64,000 nucleotides of DNA from Corallium rubrum (lineage: Eukaryota > Cnidaria > Anthozoa > Scleralcyonacea > Coralliidae): positions 2,739,455 to 2,803,454 of the forward strand of contig OZ036006.1 of NCBI GenBank assembly GCA_964035015.1. Reading direction: 5' to 3'. The notes beneath the pieces were generated by a model. That model worked only from the letters and a program-made list of their open reading frames with translations. It had not been told where the DNA came from and searched no databases. How positions within the stretch are numbered: the first letter of the stretch is position 1; each line of letters begins with the position of its first letter. Positions 36,205 through 47,330 of the stretch are shown piece after piece. Both the position numbers and the translations under genes were made by a program.

Positions 36205-39200
36205 ATGGCGGTCATGCTTAGAGCTCTTGTCTGTCTGATCTTAATTTTTATCGTCAAAAAGCCTACAAAGCTAAGCTGTAATTCAGTCTGTTACTCTTTT
36301 AATGGTGAATATGTCGAAGATATCAACGATTCCTATATCTACTCATCCTTATGGCAACACCAGCGAGAGTTTGGTCTGAAAATGAGCCCGAAGGTAGCAT
36401 TTCAAATTCTGCTATTACTTGGAGGAGATATTGAAACTTGTCCTGGTCCGCCTATAAGGTGTGTTACTTGTGATAAAACTATCAGGAAGAATCAAATGAG
36501 CGGGAAGTGTGAGGTATGTAAAGAGCCGTTTCATATGAAGTGCCTTGTTGATAAATTTGAAGGAGAGAAAGAACGATTGTACTGTACTGTTTGCAATGTC
36601 GATGAGACTCCCGATACTGAGCAAAGGCCTACAGTTTTCGACAAATTGAAGAGCTGTTTAAAATCTAGGGGATTGAAAATATTACACCAAAACGTCAATG
36701 GTCTACTGTCAAAACTGAGCCATGTAAAATTATTGCTTCAAGAATCCGGAAAAAACATCCATGCCTTTGGGGTGACTGAATCGAAACTTAACAGATCTGT
36801 AAATGATTGTGAAATTCGTGTTGAAGGATATGACACTATAAGAAAGGATAGGAATTCGGGATCAGGGGGTGGAGTTTGTCTGTATCTTCGGAATGACTTG
36901 GATTGGCAAAGACGTCTTGATCTTGAAGTAGACAAAATTGAAAGTATTTGGGTGGAATTATTTATCAAAAACTCGAAATCAATTCTTCTATGCATATGCT
37001 ATCGTCCTCCTAATTCTTCAAATCATTTGAATAAACATTTTAACGCTGATTTTAATAATGCCCTAACGACAGCCCTGGCCGAAGACAAAGAGATCATCAT
37101 CACTGGGGATTTCAATTGTGATTATTTACGACAAAATGAACAAAGGGACTTTAAGGATATAATGAGAATCCATAACTTCCAGCAAATGATAAAGCAACCA
37201 ACAAGATCAACTATTAACTCAGACACATTAATTGACCTAACTTTTGTGACCCATGACGACAATATCTCCAATGCATTTTCTCTCGAATCTGGCTTCAGTG
37301 ACCATCATTTGATTGGCATTATTCGTAAGATGAACTGTAAGAAATACAGACCCCGCAAAATCAATGCCCGGAGTTATAAGCATTACTCAAAAGAATCCTT
37401 TAAATCTGATCTACAAGACTTGCCGTGGGATCAAATCTTGATAGGTGACCTTAACTCAGCATGGAATTTATTCAAAGAATATGTTAACAAATTGGTAAAT
37501 AAACATGCTCCAAAAATGGAACGAAGAGTGAATGGAAGAGATTGCTCCTGGCTGACATCTGATATAAGAACAAAAATCAGTAGTCGTGATTATTTACTGA
37601 AGAAGGCTAAACGATCAAAACAGCAAAAGGACTGGGATGATTATAAACGTATGCGTAACTTAACTACATCGGCTATTCGGAAAGCAAAATCAAAGTATCA
37701 CAGAAATCTTTTTCATGAAAACATAAATAAGCCTAAAGATTTCTGGTCTCGGATCAAAGAAAGTTATCCTGTAAACGACAAAAAATCTGCAGCCAAATCC
37801 TTTTTTGTTAACAATTCAATGGTAACTGACAAGGCCGGTATATCAAATGCCTTTTGTAAATTTTTCAGTTCAGTTGCTACGACGTTGCGAAGTTCAACAT
37901 TCAACTTGTCCTTTCCCACTTGGAAATCCTACTCATTTACGTCCCTTGGTAACTACATCAATCCGAATGATCATCGTTTCTATTTCACAGAAGTAACACC
38001 GCTTGAAGTTCTTCGCATTATTAAGGCACTTAAGGCGTCTAAAAGTCCTGGTATTGACGAAATACCTCCAAGACTTATAAAAGACGGTGCCGAGGAACTT
38101 GCAGTTCCTCTTTCAGTGCTGATTAACCAAAGCCTAAATTCAGGAATTTTTCCAACATCTGAAAAGAAAGCAAAAGTCCTGCCAGTTTACAAATCCAACG
38201 AAAAATCTAACTTAGATAATTATCGTCCTGTTTCTGTCACAACGGTTTTTTCCAAGATTATTGAAAAAGTTGTCTACAAACAATTGAGTGAATATCTTGA
38301 GACTAACAACATGCTCTTCTCAAATCAATTTGGATTTAGACCAAACAGATCCACAGTTCATGCTGTTACTCGATTAGTGGATGACATAAGATGCAATATG
38401 GATAATGGTCTTCTTACTGGTGTAGTTTTCATGGACTTTCGAAAAGCATTTGACACGGTCCATCACGCTTGCTTATTGAAAAAACTACCCTATTATGGGA
38501 TCCATTCCACCGAAATTGAATGGTTGAAAGATTACCTTTTCAATCGAAGCCAAGTAGTCGTATTTGATGGGGTTAAATCCGAATCGTTACCCATAAACTA
38601 TGGTGTGCCGCAAGGATCAATATTAGGCCCTCTACTTTTTAATATCCTAATAAATGACATTCAGCTGGCTATTGATGATGCAGAATCTATACTTTATGCC
38701 GACGATACCGCTGTTTACTATGCAAATAAAGATCCTTTACAAATTCAAGATGTGCTCATTAGACAATGTAATAGCGTCTTCCAATGGCTGAACTCAAACA
38801 ACCTATATTTGAATCAAAATAAAGGGAAAACAGAGTTTGTATTATTCGGAACACCACAACGGCTCTCGAGAAGTGGTAAGATAGAAATCAAAATAAATAA
38901 TACTATCGTCCATGAATCAAAATCCTACAAATATCTTGGAGTTGTTCTCGACCACCATATGAATTTAAATGAACATTTAAATTCAGTTTTTAAAAAAGCA
39001 TCATCTAGATTGAAATTACTAAAGAGGATTCGCAGTAATGTTTCTCCGCTGGTAGCAGATTCCATTTACAATTTGATGATAAGACCACTTATGACTTATT
39101 GTTGTCCTATCTTGCTTGGCATTTCCCGTCATCATGTTGAGAAATTCCAAAATATTCAAGACAAAGCACATAAACTATGCGGTGGTAAAAACAACAAAGA

Positions 39201-39417
39201 ATGGTCAAGTATAGATGATACAATAAAGAGAAACGCTCTGCTGATCGTCTTTGGTTGCTTACATTGCACTCAACCAGAAATATACCATAATTATTTTACA
39301 CACATGTCACACTGTAAAGCCACCCGTGGAAATGGTTCCTTGTTAAAACTTCTGCGAATGAAAACAGAATCGGGTCGAAAAAGTTTTAAACACGTCCCAA
39401 GGAGCATTAATTTTTAA
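36205..39417 (+). CDS. LINE polyprotein: 2A-like motif, PHD-type finger, APE endonuclease, reverse transcriptase
   Basis: ATG at 36205 in good context (CAAGATGG), 1070 residues, no internal stop. Order: hydrophobic N-terminus (LVCLILIFIV, signal-like); 2A-like DIETCPGP at residues 75-82; a C4HC3 PHD-type finger at about 86-130; APE-type endonuclease (HQNVNGLL about 160, TESKL, GDFN about 301, SDHH about 365); reverse transcriptase with SPGIDEIPP, NQFGFRPNRST, DFRKAFDT (about 743), GVPQGSILGPLLF and YADD (about 833). This enzyme set nicks target DNA and primes cDNA synthesis. Clade is CR1/L2-like by motif style; a formal tree was not run. The catalytic residues I can check are present. Confidence 0.93.
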   Translation: MAVMLRALVCLILIFIVKKPTKLSCNSVCYSFNGEYVEDINDSYIYSSLWQHQREFGLKMSPKVAFQILLLLGGDIETCPGPPIRCVTCDKTIRKNQMSGKCEVCKEPFHMKCLVDKFEGEKERLYCTVCNVDETPDTEQRPTVFDKLKSCLKSRGLKILHQNVNGLLSKLSHVKLLLQESGKNIHAFGVTESKLNRSVNDCEIRVEGYDTIRKDRNSGSGGGVCLYLRNDLDWQRRLDLEVDKIESIWVELFIKNSKSILLCICYRPPNSSNHLNKHFNADFNNALTTALAEDKEIIITGDFNCDYLRQNEQRDFKDIMRIHNFQQMIKQPTRSTINSDTLIDLTFVTHDDNISNAFSLESGFSDHHLIGIIRKMNCKKYRPRKINARSYKHYSKESFKSDLQDLPWDQILIGDLNSAWNLFKEYVNKLVNKHAPKMERRVNGRDCSWLTSDIRTKISSRDYLLKKAKRSKQQKDWDDYKRMRNLTTSAIRKAKSKYHRNLFHENINKPKDFWSRIKESYPVNDKKSAAKSFFVNNSMVTDKAGISNAFCKFFSSVATTLRSSTFNLSFPTWKSYSFTSLGNYINPNDHRFYFTEVTPLEVLRIIKALKASKSPGIDEIPPRLIKDGAEELAVPLSVLINQSLNSGIFPTSEKKAKVLPVYKSNEKSNLDNYRPVSVTTVFSKIIEKVVYKQLSEYLETNNMLFSNQFGFRPNRSTVHAVTRLVDDIRCNMDNGLLTGVVFMDFRKAFDTVHHACLLKKLPYYGIHSTEIEWLKDYLFNRSQVVVFDGVKSESLPINYGVPQGSILGPLLFNILINDIQLAIDDAESILYADDTAVYYANKDPLQIQDVLIRQCNSVFQWLNSNNLYLNQNKGKTEFVLFGTPQRLSRSGKIEIKINNTIVHESKSYKYLGVVLDHHMNLNEHLNSVFKKASSRLKLLKRIRSNVSPLVADSIYNLMIRPLMTYCCPILLGISRHHVEKFQNIQDKAHKLCGGKNNKEWSSIDDTIKRNALLIVFGCLHCTQPEIYHNYFTHMSHCKATRGNGSLLKLLRMKTESGRKSFKHVPRSINF
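36427..36450 (+). other. 2A-like recoding motif, DIETCPGP (Asn replaced by Cys)
   Basis: The canonical motif is D-[VI]-E-x-N-P-G-P. Here the Asn codon is TGT (Cys) while D, E, PGP and the hydrophobic run LLLLGG before it are kept. 2A motifs in the N-terminal region of APE-type LINEs are established. This substitution would be expected to weaken or abolish ribosome skipping. Confidence 0.75.
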
Positions 39418-39687
39418 TACTTTACCAGCAGATGTTAGAGATGAGCCATCCTATTTAAAGTTCAGGAACAAAATTAAAACTCTTAATTTTTAATTTTTAC
39501 CACTCAATTTTTACATTGTATTTTTTTTTGTTTTTGTTATTTATTTATTTTTATGTATTGATTTTTATCTTAATTTTTGTAGTCTCCATTTTTAACAGGT
39601 CCTTGGTTGATAGCAGTATAAAAATATATGTATATATATATATATATTTACCTCGTATACTGAACAAGAAATAACCTGTATAAAGAT

Positions 39688-39692
39688 TGTTG

Positions 39693-39783
<91 letters not shown>
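39688..39783. repeat. (TAA)n microsatellite, LINE tail
   Basis: About 32 uninterrupted TAA/ATA triplets. Long Ile- or Tyr-only ORFs on the minus strand are artefacts of it. Confidence 0.95.
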
Positions 39784-39881
39784 GCTCGATCAAACACGAG
39801 GCGGCCGAGAGATGTAAATAACATAAAACTTAGTCCAAAAAGAGTATACAAACAATGCAATAATAAGATAGCAAAACGTGT

Positions 39882-40267
39882 CCTTTAAAGTGTCTATGAA
39901 ATGAAGAATTCGTTGGCATTTTTGTTGTTTTATTGTACAGAGGAGCATGACAGGAGCACTCACTGAAAATTTCAAGAGAATCTGATGCGTAGTTTTCACG
40001 CTATCAACTCTCAAAATTTGCCGTGGATAGTTTGTTTTGGGGAAATTTGGGCTTCTTGGTAACAATGCTTTATGACGTACGCAGATGGATCATTAATAGT
40101 GAAATCTATTGTTCTTATGCATAGTTGTCCATCTGCGTACGTCATAAGCATTGTTTCCGAAAGCCCAATTTTTCTCCAAGAACGAACTAGCCATGGCAAA
40201 CTTTGAGAGTTAATAGCGCGAAAACTACGCATCAGATTCTCTTTCATTTCATAGACACTTTAAAGTG
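39882..40267. mobile_element. Foldback element with CTTTAAAGTGTCTATGAAAT ends
   Basis: About 386 bp. Near-complete inverted arms include GTACGCAGATGGA/TCCATCTGCGTAC. It has cut the 3' end of the Crypton-type ORF, whose last residues and stop are encoded by this element. Confidence 0.8.
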
Positions 40268-41047
40268 TGTTGGTTCAAATCTGATAGAGGAAAATGTTTG
40301 AAACAAAGGGCTTATTTTCTGATCGCCACCTGGATCACCGCCTTTTTTGTTAAACGAAACGTGTACTGTCCCGATGGAACAACCTGAGAACATCGCAGCG
40401 AAATTCTGGCTTACACTGCCGTTGGATCGTATAGCTGTACGCTGGATTTGCTGGGTGTGATCTTGCTGGACGTTTGAAGCTGCTTGGAGCTGTAACTGAG
40501 TATTTGCTGTCGGTCCCAACGCTCCCGAAATCACCTCACTGCGCCTTTGAAGCTGATTCGACGATGGCCTTGAGTTGTAGCTCTGCAGAGACTGCTCGTT
40601 CCTGTGGCCGGAAATTGCCATAATGTGTCGATTTGAGAGCCCTGCATCGGACCAGAGAGTAATGGCTGTAGCTCTAACACAGTGATTTGTGTAGGTCTTC
40701 GAAAGTTTGGCGGACAAACTCAATTCCTTCATCATGTCTCCCAGCTTATTTACGCCGAGGCAGCGGTTTTCAAACCAGACTTCGTCGGAAGGACCTGACC
40801 AATTTCGTTTCGGAAACTGGAAAAATGCTTGGCATTTGGGATTAAGTTTGGACAAATACAAACACAAGGTGTCATATCCATCGTTTTGGTCATCAGTTTG
40901 ATACATACGAGTACATTTCTCATGACTTTCGACATTATTAAAGCCACCGGGATGATTCTTGCTCGCCTCGTCGTGGCTCATCGTTGCGAACGCTTTGTTG
41001 TTTTCGTCTGTACTGAATCGGAAACTGGACTTTGTGAGATTTCTTAA
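40244..41047 (-). pseudogene. Crypton-type tyrosine recombinase, C-terminal part
   Basis: Minus-strand frame open from about 41047 through an ATG at 40979-40981 to a stop at 40244. Motifs: SKNHPGG, LSKLNPKCQAFFQ, VWFENRCLGVNKL, NHCVRATAITLW (HxxR catalytic pair), SGHRNEQ (second conserved His) and SLQSYN (candidate Tyr nucleophile), with an SGCSIG segment near the end. This is the DUF3504/Crypton recombinase fold, also domesticated in QRICH1/ZMYM-type host genes. The N-terminal half and first catalytic Arg are absent, and the tail reads into a foldback element. It is probably a truncated transposon copy rather than a host gene. Confidence 0.8.
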
Positions 41048-42038
41048 CTTACCGTAACTTACCGTAACTTACACTGAAGTGATTTTAAACTATATATTTG
41101 CTAGTGATTGTGCTGAATGATGTAAAATCCGATCAGACCGACATGCTGTGCTTTAATATAGTGTGTGTGAATGTGTTCGCGCTGAGTTGAGCACTGAATG
41201 GCGATCAGAAATACAATCAGACGACGTGTTGTGTCTATATGGTTTGTTGTGCCATTCCGTGTTTAGTAGCTAGTGTTTAGTCACTTTAGTGTATTGTGAA
41301 TAGTTTGTTGTTTGCCTTATCCCTGATCGTAAAATGACAATTTTAGGTAAATTGGGAAAAACAGGAAACGCCGGTCGCTAATAATGTCACACTATATCGC
41401 TTTCGTTCTAACACATACATTCATTGATTTGCCTGAACAATGATCAACACGCTTTTTGAATAAGTATTTTATACGCCTACATATAACTCAAGCAGTACCA
41501 AGTACAGTTGATTCCTGCATATACAACTTATAGCTAAGACATCTTGGCCGAGGATCTAACATGTCAACTGTACACTTGAAAAATTAGTTAAAAGGCTATT
41601 CAGATTTCAGAAAGATCTTGATTCGAAGCCAAACAAACACTCGCTCTGTCTTTTCGTCCATGGAAATTGGAAAGCTTGTCGTTTGAGCGCGAAAGTCGAG
41701 GCGCGTGGTTTTATGTACGTGATGCTGAACTACTAAATTGAGAATGTTGTTACAACTTGTACCGTAGCGCAGTAGGGCCTTCGCTCGAAACGTTAGACTC
41801 CTTCGTTCTCTGCTTCGGCAGTATATCTAACCTTGCTATATTTCGATTGTTAAACAATAAATTCAGTTCTATAATAATCAACAACTGAAGTTTTAGGATA
41901 GATCATTACATTATATTGCATTGGGTTCCTAATGTTGTCACTGTCATGGTGGTTTCGCACGAAGAAAATGTCAATAAAGAACAAATACGGCCGCGATCGT
42001 TTGGTCAGCGCAGGCAAATTACCCAACCCTGGAAAGTA
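41048..42038. other. AT-rich stretch with a Penelope-type terminal relic
   Basis: At about 41773-41852, GGGCCTTCGCTCGAAACGTT, AGACTCCTTCG and TCGGCAGTATATCTAACC match one arm of the palindrome at 14642-14805, but the CTGACGA half of the hammerhead core is missing. Direct repeats TAAGTTACGG lie at 41050-41075. No gene seen. Confidence 0.6.
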
Positions 42039-42047
42039 CTTGTTTCC

Positions 42048-42435
42048 CAACCTCGTACCCAGGGCCATTTGTAGGGAACTGGGTCAAGATGGCGGGAACA
42101 AATGGCCCTGGTGGAGGCTAGGCTATCTCAGCCTCTGATTGGTCAAGAGCTTATGGCGTAAATCAAACGGTTTGATTTTGTATTTTTTTAAAAAAATTGT
42201 ATTTTGACCTTGTCGGTTGTTCCTGCACACGGCATGGGAAATTATATTTTAAACCATGCAATAATTAGGTGTAATTAGGTATAATTACTGTGTAAAGAAC
42301 TGAGTTCTAGTTAATAAAATGCGCAATATACTGCGCATTTTGAGCTAGCCTCCACCAGGGCCATTTGTTCCCGCCATTTTGTTTTTGGCCACCATCTTGG
42401 CCCAACCCCCACAAATGGCCCTGGGGACGAGGTTG
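42048..42435. mobile_element. Mutator-like foldback element with 9-bp target duplication
   Basis: 388 bp with long inverted arms (CAACCTCGTACCCAGGGCCA ... GACGAGGTTG) and exact CTTGTTTCC at 42039-42047 and 42436-42444. A 9-bp duplication plus long arms is typical of Mutator-like elements. Relatives occur near 22600-22700 and 27110-27220. Confidence 0.88.
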
Positions 42436-43261
42436 CTTGTTTCCATCTATCAAACTGATATGACGTCATTTTCTCCTTTCTTTTCCTCTTTTTTTGAGTT
42501 AAAATTAGTGTTTCCTTGGGGTCAGGGTTAGTTTTGTGTTTAGGATTAGGTTTTTGGTGGTGGTGGGGGGAGAAGTATTTCGAAATTTGTTGATGATATT
42601 TTTTGCTAAAATGACGTAATGTCAGTTTGACAGTTGGAAACAAGTGCCGACCAATGTTGCCCAACCTGTTGATCGCACGTGTTTTTCAATCTGGTTTCTC
42701 GTGTACATCACATTGGAAAGACATTTATATAGCACGAATATCTTGCCAGGACAGTTTTTACTGTTATAAGTCGATAAACGAAAGTTCTGAGGATTGCTTG
42801 AGCGACTAACGAGCGAGAATGAAGAAGGAGAAAGAATTAAAAACATGGGGAAAGCCGTTGGGCCGGGCGCCATTGAGTCAATTTTATATTGACTTTATGA
42901 AGTCGAACTAGAAGACGACCTTTAATAGTAAGTAATCTTTTCATATATTTGACTTGTCAGATTTAATGCTAAACTAGTGAACTATTGGCGAAAGTTGGGC
43001 GATTATGGGAGCAATTCGAGCAATTATAGAATAGTTTTTTTAATATTTGAATGGTGTCAAATTTGTATCCTCGGTGTCGGCAACTTCAGCAAACTCCACG
43101 TTTAAGTCTTTCACCACCAAACCTTTTCCCTTGACGAGTAAAATCGTCTGGCGTTTATAGCCAGAGTAAAATACTAAATGGCCACCACGGCGGTGAAAGG
43201 GTTAATAATCAATCGTTCATTATTTATTGCTATTAAAATAATTGTTTAATTAAACGTGGTG

Positions 43262-43442
43262 TTACGTCAGTCAGCCAGCCAGCCAGTCAGTCAGTCAGTC
43301 AGTCAGTCAGTCAGTCAGTCAGTCAGTCAGTCAGTCAGTCAGTCAGTCAGTCAGTCAGTCAGTCAGTCAGTCAGTCAGTCAGTCAGTCAGTCAGTCAGTC
43401 AGTCAGTCAGTCAGTCAGTCAGTCAGTCAGTCAGTCAGTCAG
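43262..43442. repeat. (CAGT)n microsatellite
   Basis: About 43 near-perfect CAGT units. Open in frame as a Ser/Gln/Val repeat, with no sign of a real gene. Confidence 0.97.
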
Positions 43443-43784
43443 TTATCCCCTGCCAATTCTAGACATTCAAATTTACCCCCCTACCCCCTACTAGCCCCCC
43501 TGTTGGAGACCTTACTCCTTGTGTTGGGGAATTCCTGGTGCCACCCTTGCAGGGTTGGCCCAAAACTCTTCTGATGTAAAGCTGAAGGTTTAAATTGTAT
43601 GTCCTTGTTGTTTGTCATGAAATTAATCAGGTCATTTTCAAGCATGAGCTGCAATTGTATATGATGTTGATGAATTTTTCCCAATCCCAGAACCACATCC
43701 TAACATGAACATTTAAAAACATAAAAGTGAATGGGTATATCATTTTGAAATTAGGAGAGTGCTAAATTAACCCAAGCGTACTAC

Positions 43785-44015
43785 AAAAAGTCTGAAAATT
43801 TTGTATGCCTGGCAGTGGTGCTGAGTGTACAAAAAATCTGAGAATTTTATACACTCGGCAGTGGTGCAGAAGTGTACAAAAAATCTGAAAATTTTGTATG
43901 CTTGGCCGTGGTGCAGAAGTGTACAATAAATCGGAAAATTTTGTATGCTTGGCAGTGGTACTGAGCATACAAAAATTTTGAAGGTTTTGTACACTTGGCA
44001 GTAGTGCTGAGCACA
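43785..44015. repeat. Tandem repeat, about 50-bp unit
   Basis: Four to five imperfect units of GTACAAAAAATCTGAAAATT plus TTGTATGCTTGGCAGTGGTG. They alternate TATGC and TACAC variants. Confidence 0.85.
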
Positions 44016-45843
44016 CCACTGGACTACAGTTGGATCTACAGAATTTTTTTGAAATCTGCCTATTAATTACTAAAATTTAAAGAAGTGTTTTAATGCAAAA
44101 AAAATTTGGGGGTCACCGAAGTTCTTGTTTTTGAAATATATTGAATTAAATGTAAATTTACAGCCATTTTGAAACGTCACTATTGTCATAGAAATGGCTG
44201 ATGGTATTTAATGTTGACAGTCGGCAGAAATGAGCACCATAAAAGTTTCAGAGTACAGTGCTTACAGTAGATTTACTGGTGTTTTGATTTGAATTGAATT
44301 GAGTGGAGTCCTGTTATTATATAATGGTATCAATGGATAACTGCATGCAGATGTTTGATTTCACTGTTTCATTAGCAGCAGTTGAAAGACTTATGAAAGA
44401 GGGAAATCTTCCACCATAGATGTCAGGACTCAGGAGAGCTATTTTAATTAGATGAAATCGTCTTGTGTGAAAGCAATTAAATAACGGGTCTCAGTAGCAT
44501 TTTTATCAACGTCCATTCAGTGCATATGTAGTCGTAAACAACTGTCAAAAAACAGCTCGGCAACTGGAATTAGCAGTATCGAATTCATTCAAAAGTTACC
44601 ATTCCGAGTGAACGAGTGTAAAGGAATCGCATGTGTGTCGAAAGTGCCTCGGCAACGGTATGTTTATAATTAAATTATAAACTTAAAGGTTTTGTACATG
44701 CTTCCACTTGTTCTTGTTTCAAAAAAAATTATAGAAAATACCCCTTTAACGCGTCCTTCACTGCGTTTACAAAAGCTTCGTAATCGTCTATTTCGATACC
44801 ATTTCGAATGTTTATGTCGGCATTGTATTTAGATCAGCTTATACAAAGAAAGCTTAAATCGACCAATCACATGCCGCCGACGGTTTTTCGTCGGTAGCTT
44901 TACGGCATTAGTGTCGATTGATCGCAGACTGTTGTTCGGGTGCTTCCAGGGGGGAGTGGTCGAGCAGCAGTCTGCTCCGCAGACTAGGTGGGGTGGGGTA
45001 TACTCAATTTTGCCAACTGCCACATAATCGTCACTCGTCAGTACTAGTATACTCACCGAGTCTGCATGGCCACTGATGGGTGCTGACTGCCGACTGAAAT
45101 CTCTTGTCTACCAACTATAGAACAAATAAAGAAATTCGGGGGGGGAGGGGGTCACACACCCCAACCTAGCTCCAGCCCTGGACATGATCACTAAAAATAG
45201 AAATTAATAAAGTACTTTTTTCAGAATGAGTTTTTGTACTGAATAAATTCATATTTAAATCCATGATTTAACGCCATATCAGCTCGTAGAAAACTCGGGC
45301 TCGTTGTCTAATTGTTAAATATCAAACTAGATCCAATACCAGTGGAAATATTTTCATAGAACAGTGAAACTTAACTCATTCCTGTCCGGGGGCTTCCCCA
45401 GAGGTGAATAAAATCGTCTGGCGTTAGCCAGAATAAAATACTAAAGACCAATTCGGACAAGAAAGAGTTAAACTGAGGGGCAGTAAGACGCCAAAATTGT
45501 CTATCTCAATTTTGATTTTATTTAGAAGTGTTCTTAAAATAAAGAAGAATAGCCTTTTTGCTTGTTCAATATCTCATCTTGTTCCAAAGAGATTTTGGTT
45601 TCGAAAAATGCAAATAAGATACCTTTTGACGTCATCTACTCCACTAATTTCGTAAAGGAGGAATATCTACAGGAATAATAGGTAGATTGTGCTGAAACTA
45701 TGAAGCTGTTCAAATACGAATGACACATTACTATGTACACGGTTATTGCTTGATATATTCCTCATTTGGGGAAGTTTGTTTGATCTGTGTTGAGTAGATG
45801 ACATCATAGGGTATCTCATTTGCATGTTACAAAAACCTGAATA
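44016..45843. other. No gene recognised
   Basis: AT-rich with short spurious ORFs. One copy of the conserved hairpin TCTGGCGTTAGCCAGA at 45417-45432 and a G-run near 45140 are the only notable features. Confidence 0.5.
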
Positions 45844-46345
45844 CAGGCCTGCAAATAACAGCCGGTCATCGGACATTATCCGGCATGATTACGCGTTATT
45901 GTCCGCCCAAACCTCATTATGGCCGGTCATTTTGACCGGTCAATTCAAGCTTCCCGAGTTAATAGTTATTGTCTTTAAGATGTTTTGTCTATTTAATACT
46001 CGCTGGTAAAAGGTATACAGAAAGGAATTAAGGAAATTCTGTCTGTTTGAGCTGATCAATAATTACAATGAGATGTAGTTCATTTTTGTGTCAATCCTTA
46101 TTCCTGTACTATAGATTGTTTTTAAAATGGACCATGATGCATTATGTAGTACTAGTTTACTGACATTAATTTTCGAGATAAAAAATCTATTCTGATTCCT
46201 CGTGTATGCCATCATGATAAGTGGATGCATTTATAAAAAGTAGGGAAAGCCTTAGTCCGTCCGGCCAGAATTTCTACATGTCCGACCACTTTCTGGTCTG
46301 GCCTGACATTTGTCCTTCTATGTCAAAAAATTATTTGCAAGCCTG
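45844..46345. mobile_element. CAGGCCTG-ended element with 6-bp target duplication
   Basis: 502 bp, ends CAGGCCTGCAAATAA/TTATTTGCAAGCCTG, exact TGAATA at 45838-45843 and 46346-46351. The interior has GGCCGGTCATTTTGACCGGT, also found in 23843-24354, so the two are probably related families. Confidence 0.82.
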
Positions 46346-46622
46346 TGAATATCTCTGGAACATGATGAGATATTGATTTAATAATACTCCAATCTATAAG
46401 AGATTAAAAAAAAACATTTTTTAAAAATGAAATAAAAAAAACATCTGCTTAATACTTTGATCGTTGCTGATGATTATATAATTAATGAAGTCTGGCAAAT
46501 TCTAAGCTTCTTCTAAAGAAAAAAAAGATTAAGTTCATACTCCGGCGAAAGTTCAGCACACGTGCAGGTAACTCTTTTTCAATTACTTAAACATTCCTCT
46601 CCTTGTAAGTTATTTATGCAAC

Positions 46623-46765
46623 AGATCAAACGCGAGTTCGAGTGTTTCATCAGGGGTTCCAAACACGAGAAAACAAATAAAAACCGAGGGCGTAGCCCCG
46701 AGGTTTTTATTGTTTTCTAGTGTTTGGAGTCCCCTGATGAAACACGATAAATGAGTGTTTGATCT
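46623..46765. mobile_element. Hairpin MITE with AGATCAAACGCGAG ends
   Basis: 143 bp, inverted arms including GTTTCATCAGGGG and CCCCTGATGAAAC around a GGCGTAGCCCCGAGG centre. No coding capacity. Confidence 0.8.
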
Positions 46766-47246
46766 TTCTTCTCAAACGAGTATTCGCATCGCGATTTGTG
46801 GTGTTTTCTTCAATGATTTCAATATGCAGATTAAGAAATGTAATCCAGTTCACTAGGAAGTTTCCTACAGGTTTTTATCGGGTATCAAAACTCATGCATG
46901 TGATGTGGTATACGTTCATGGATTGTCTACGATAATTCACGAATTATTAATGGTTTGAGAAATACTAATTCAAGATTTTTAATAAAACCTTGTTGATTGT
47001 TACTGAAGATTGTTGTCGTAGAGGCCGCCCGCTTGGTCAACAAGTTTTTATTAGTAAATACTATATATAACTTATTGGATTCATCTAAGTCCGATGGGGG
47101 GTGGTGGTGTAATAAAAGTGTTAATATCCTAAGAACGAAGTGAGATATGGAAAGGTTGTGAAGGCAAATCTTTATTACTTACAAAATACTTTTACAATAA
47201 GAGAATATATCTCTAACTGAAAATTTCGTTGCCTAAGTCCTTTAAG

Positions 47247-47256
47247 TATATATAAA
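47247..47256 (+). promoter_or_regulatory. TATA box upstream of the GPCR gene
   Basis: TATATATAAA lies 75-84 bases upstream of the ATG at 47331, a suitable distance for a short 5' leader. It is inferred from position only. Confidence 0.5.
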
Positions 47257-47330
47257 GGAGACCTATTTTTTACATTATTTAATTATTCAAAGAAGCAAAA
47301 TTCTGGCATCTCTCAGTTAAAAGTTTGCTA

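Larger units (their letters stand above)
36140..39783 (+). mobile_element. Near-complete CR1/L2-like LINE with (TAA)n tail
   Basis: Short 5' leader, a single long ORF (36205-39417), a 3' UTR of about 270 bases and a (TAA)n microsatellite at 39688-39783 that marks the 3' end. The exact 5' boundary and target duplication were not found. The open ORF suggests recent activity. Confidence 0.85.

Noticed and set aside
39551-39860. Poly-Ile / poly-Tyr ORFs
   Set aside because: Frames of the (TAA)n LINE tail.
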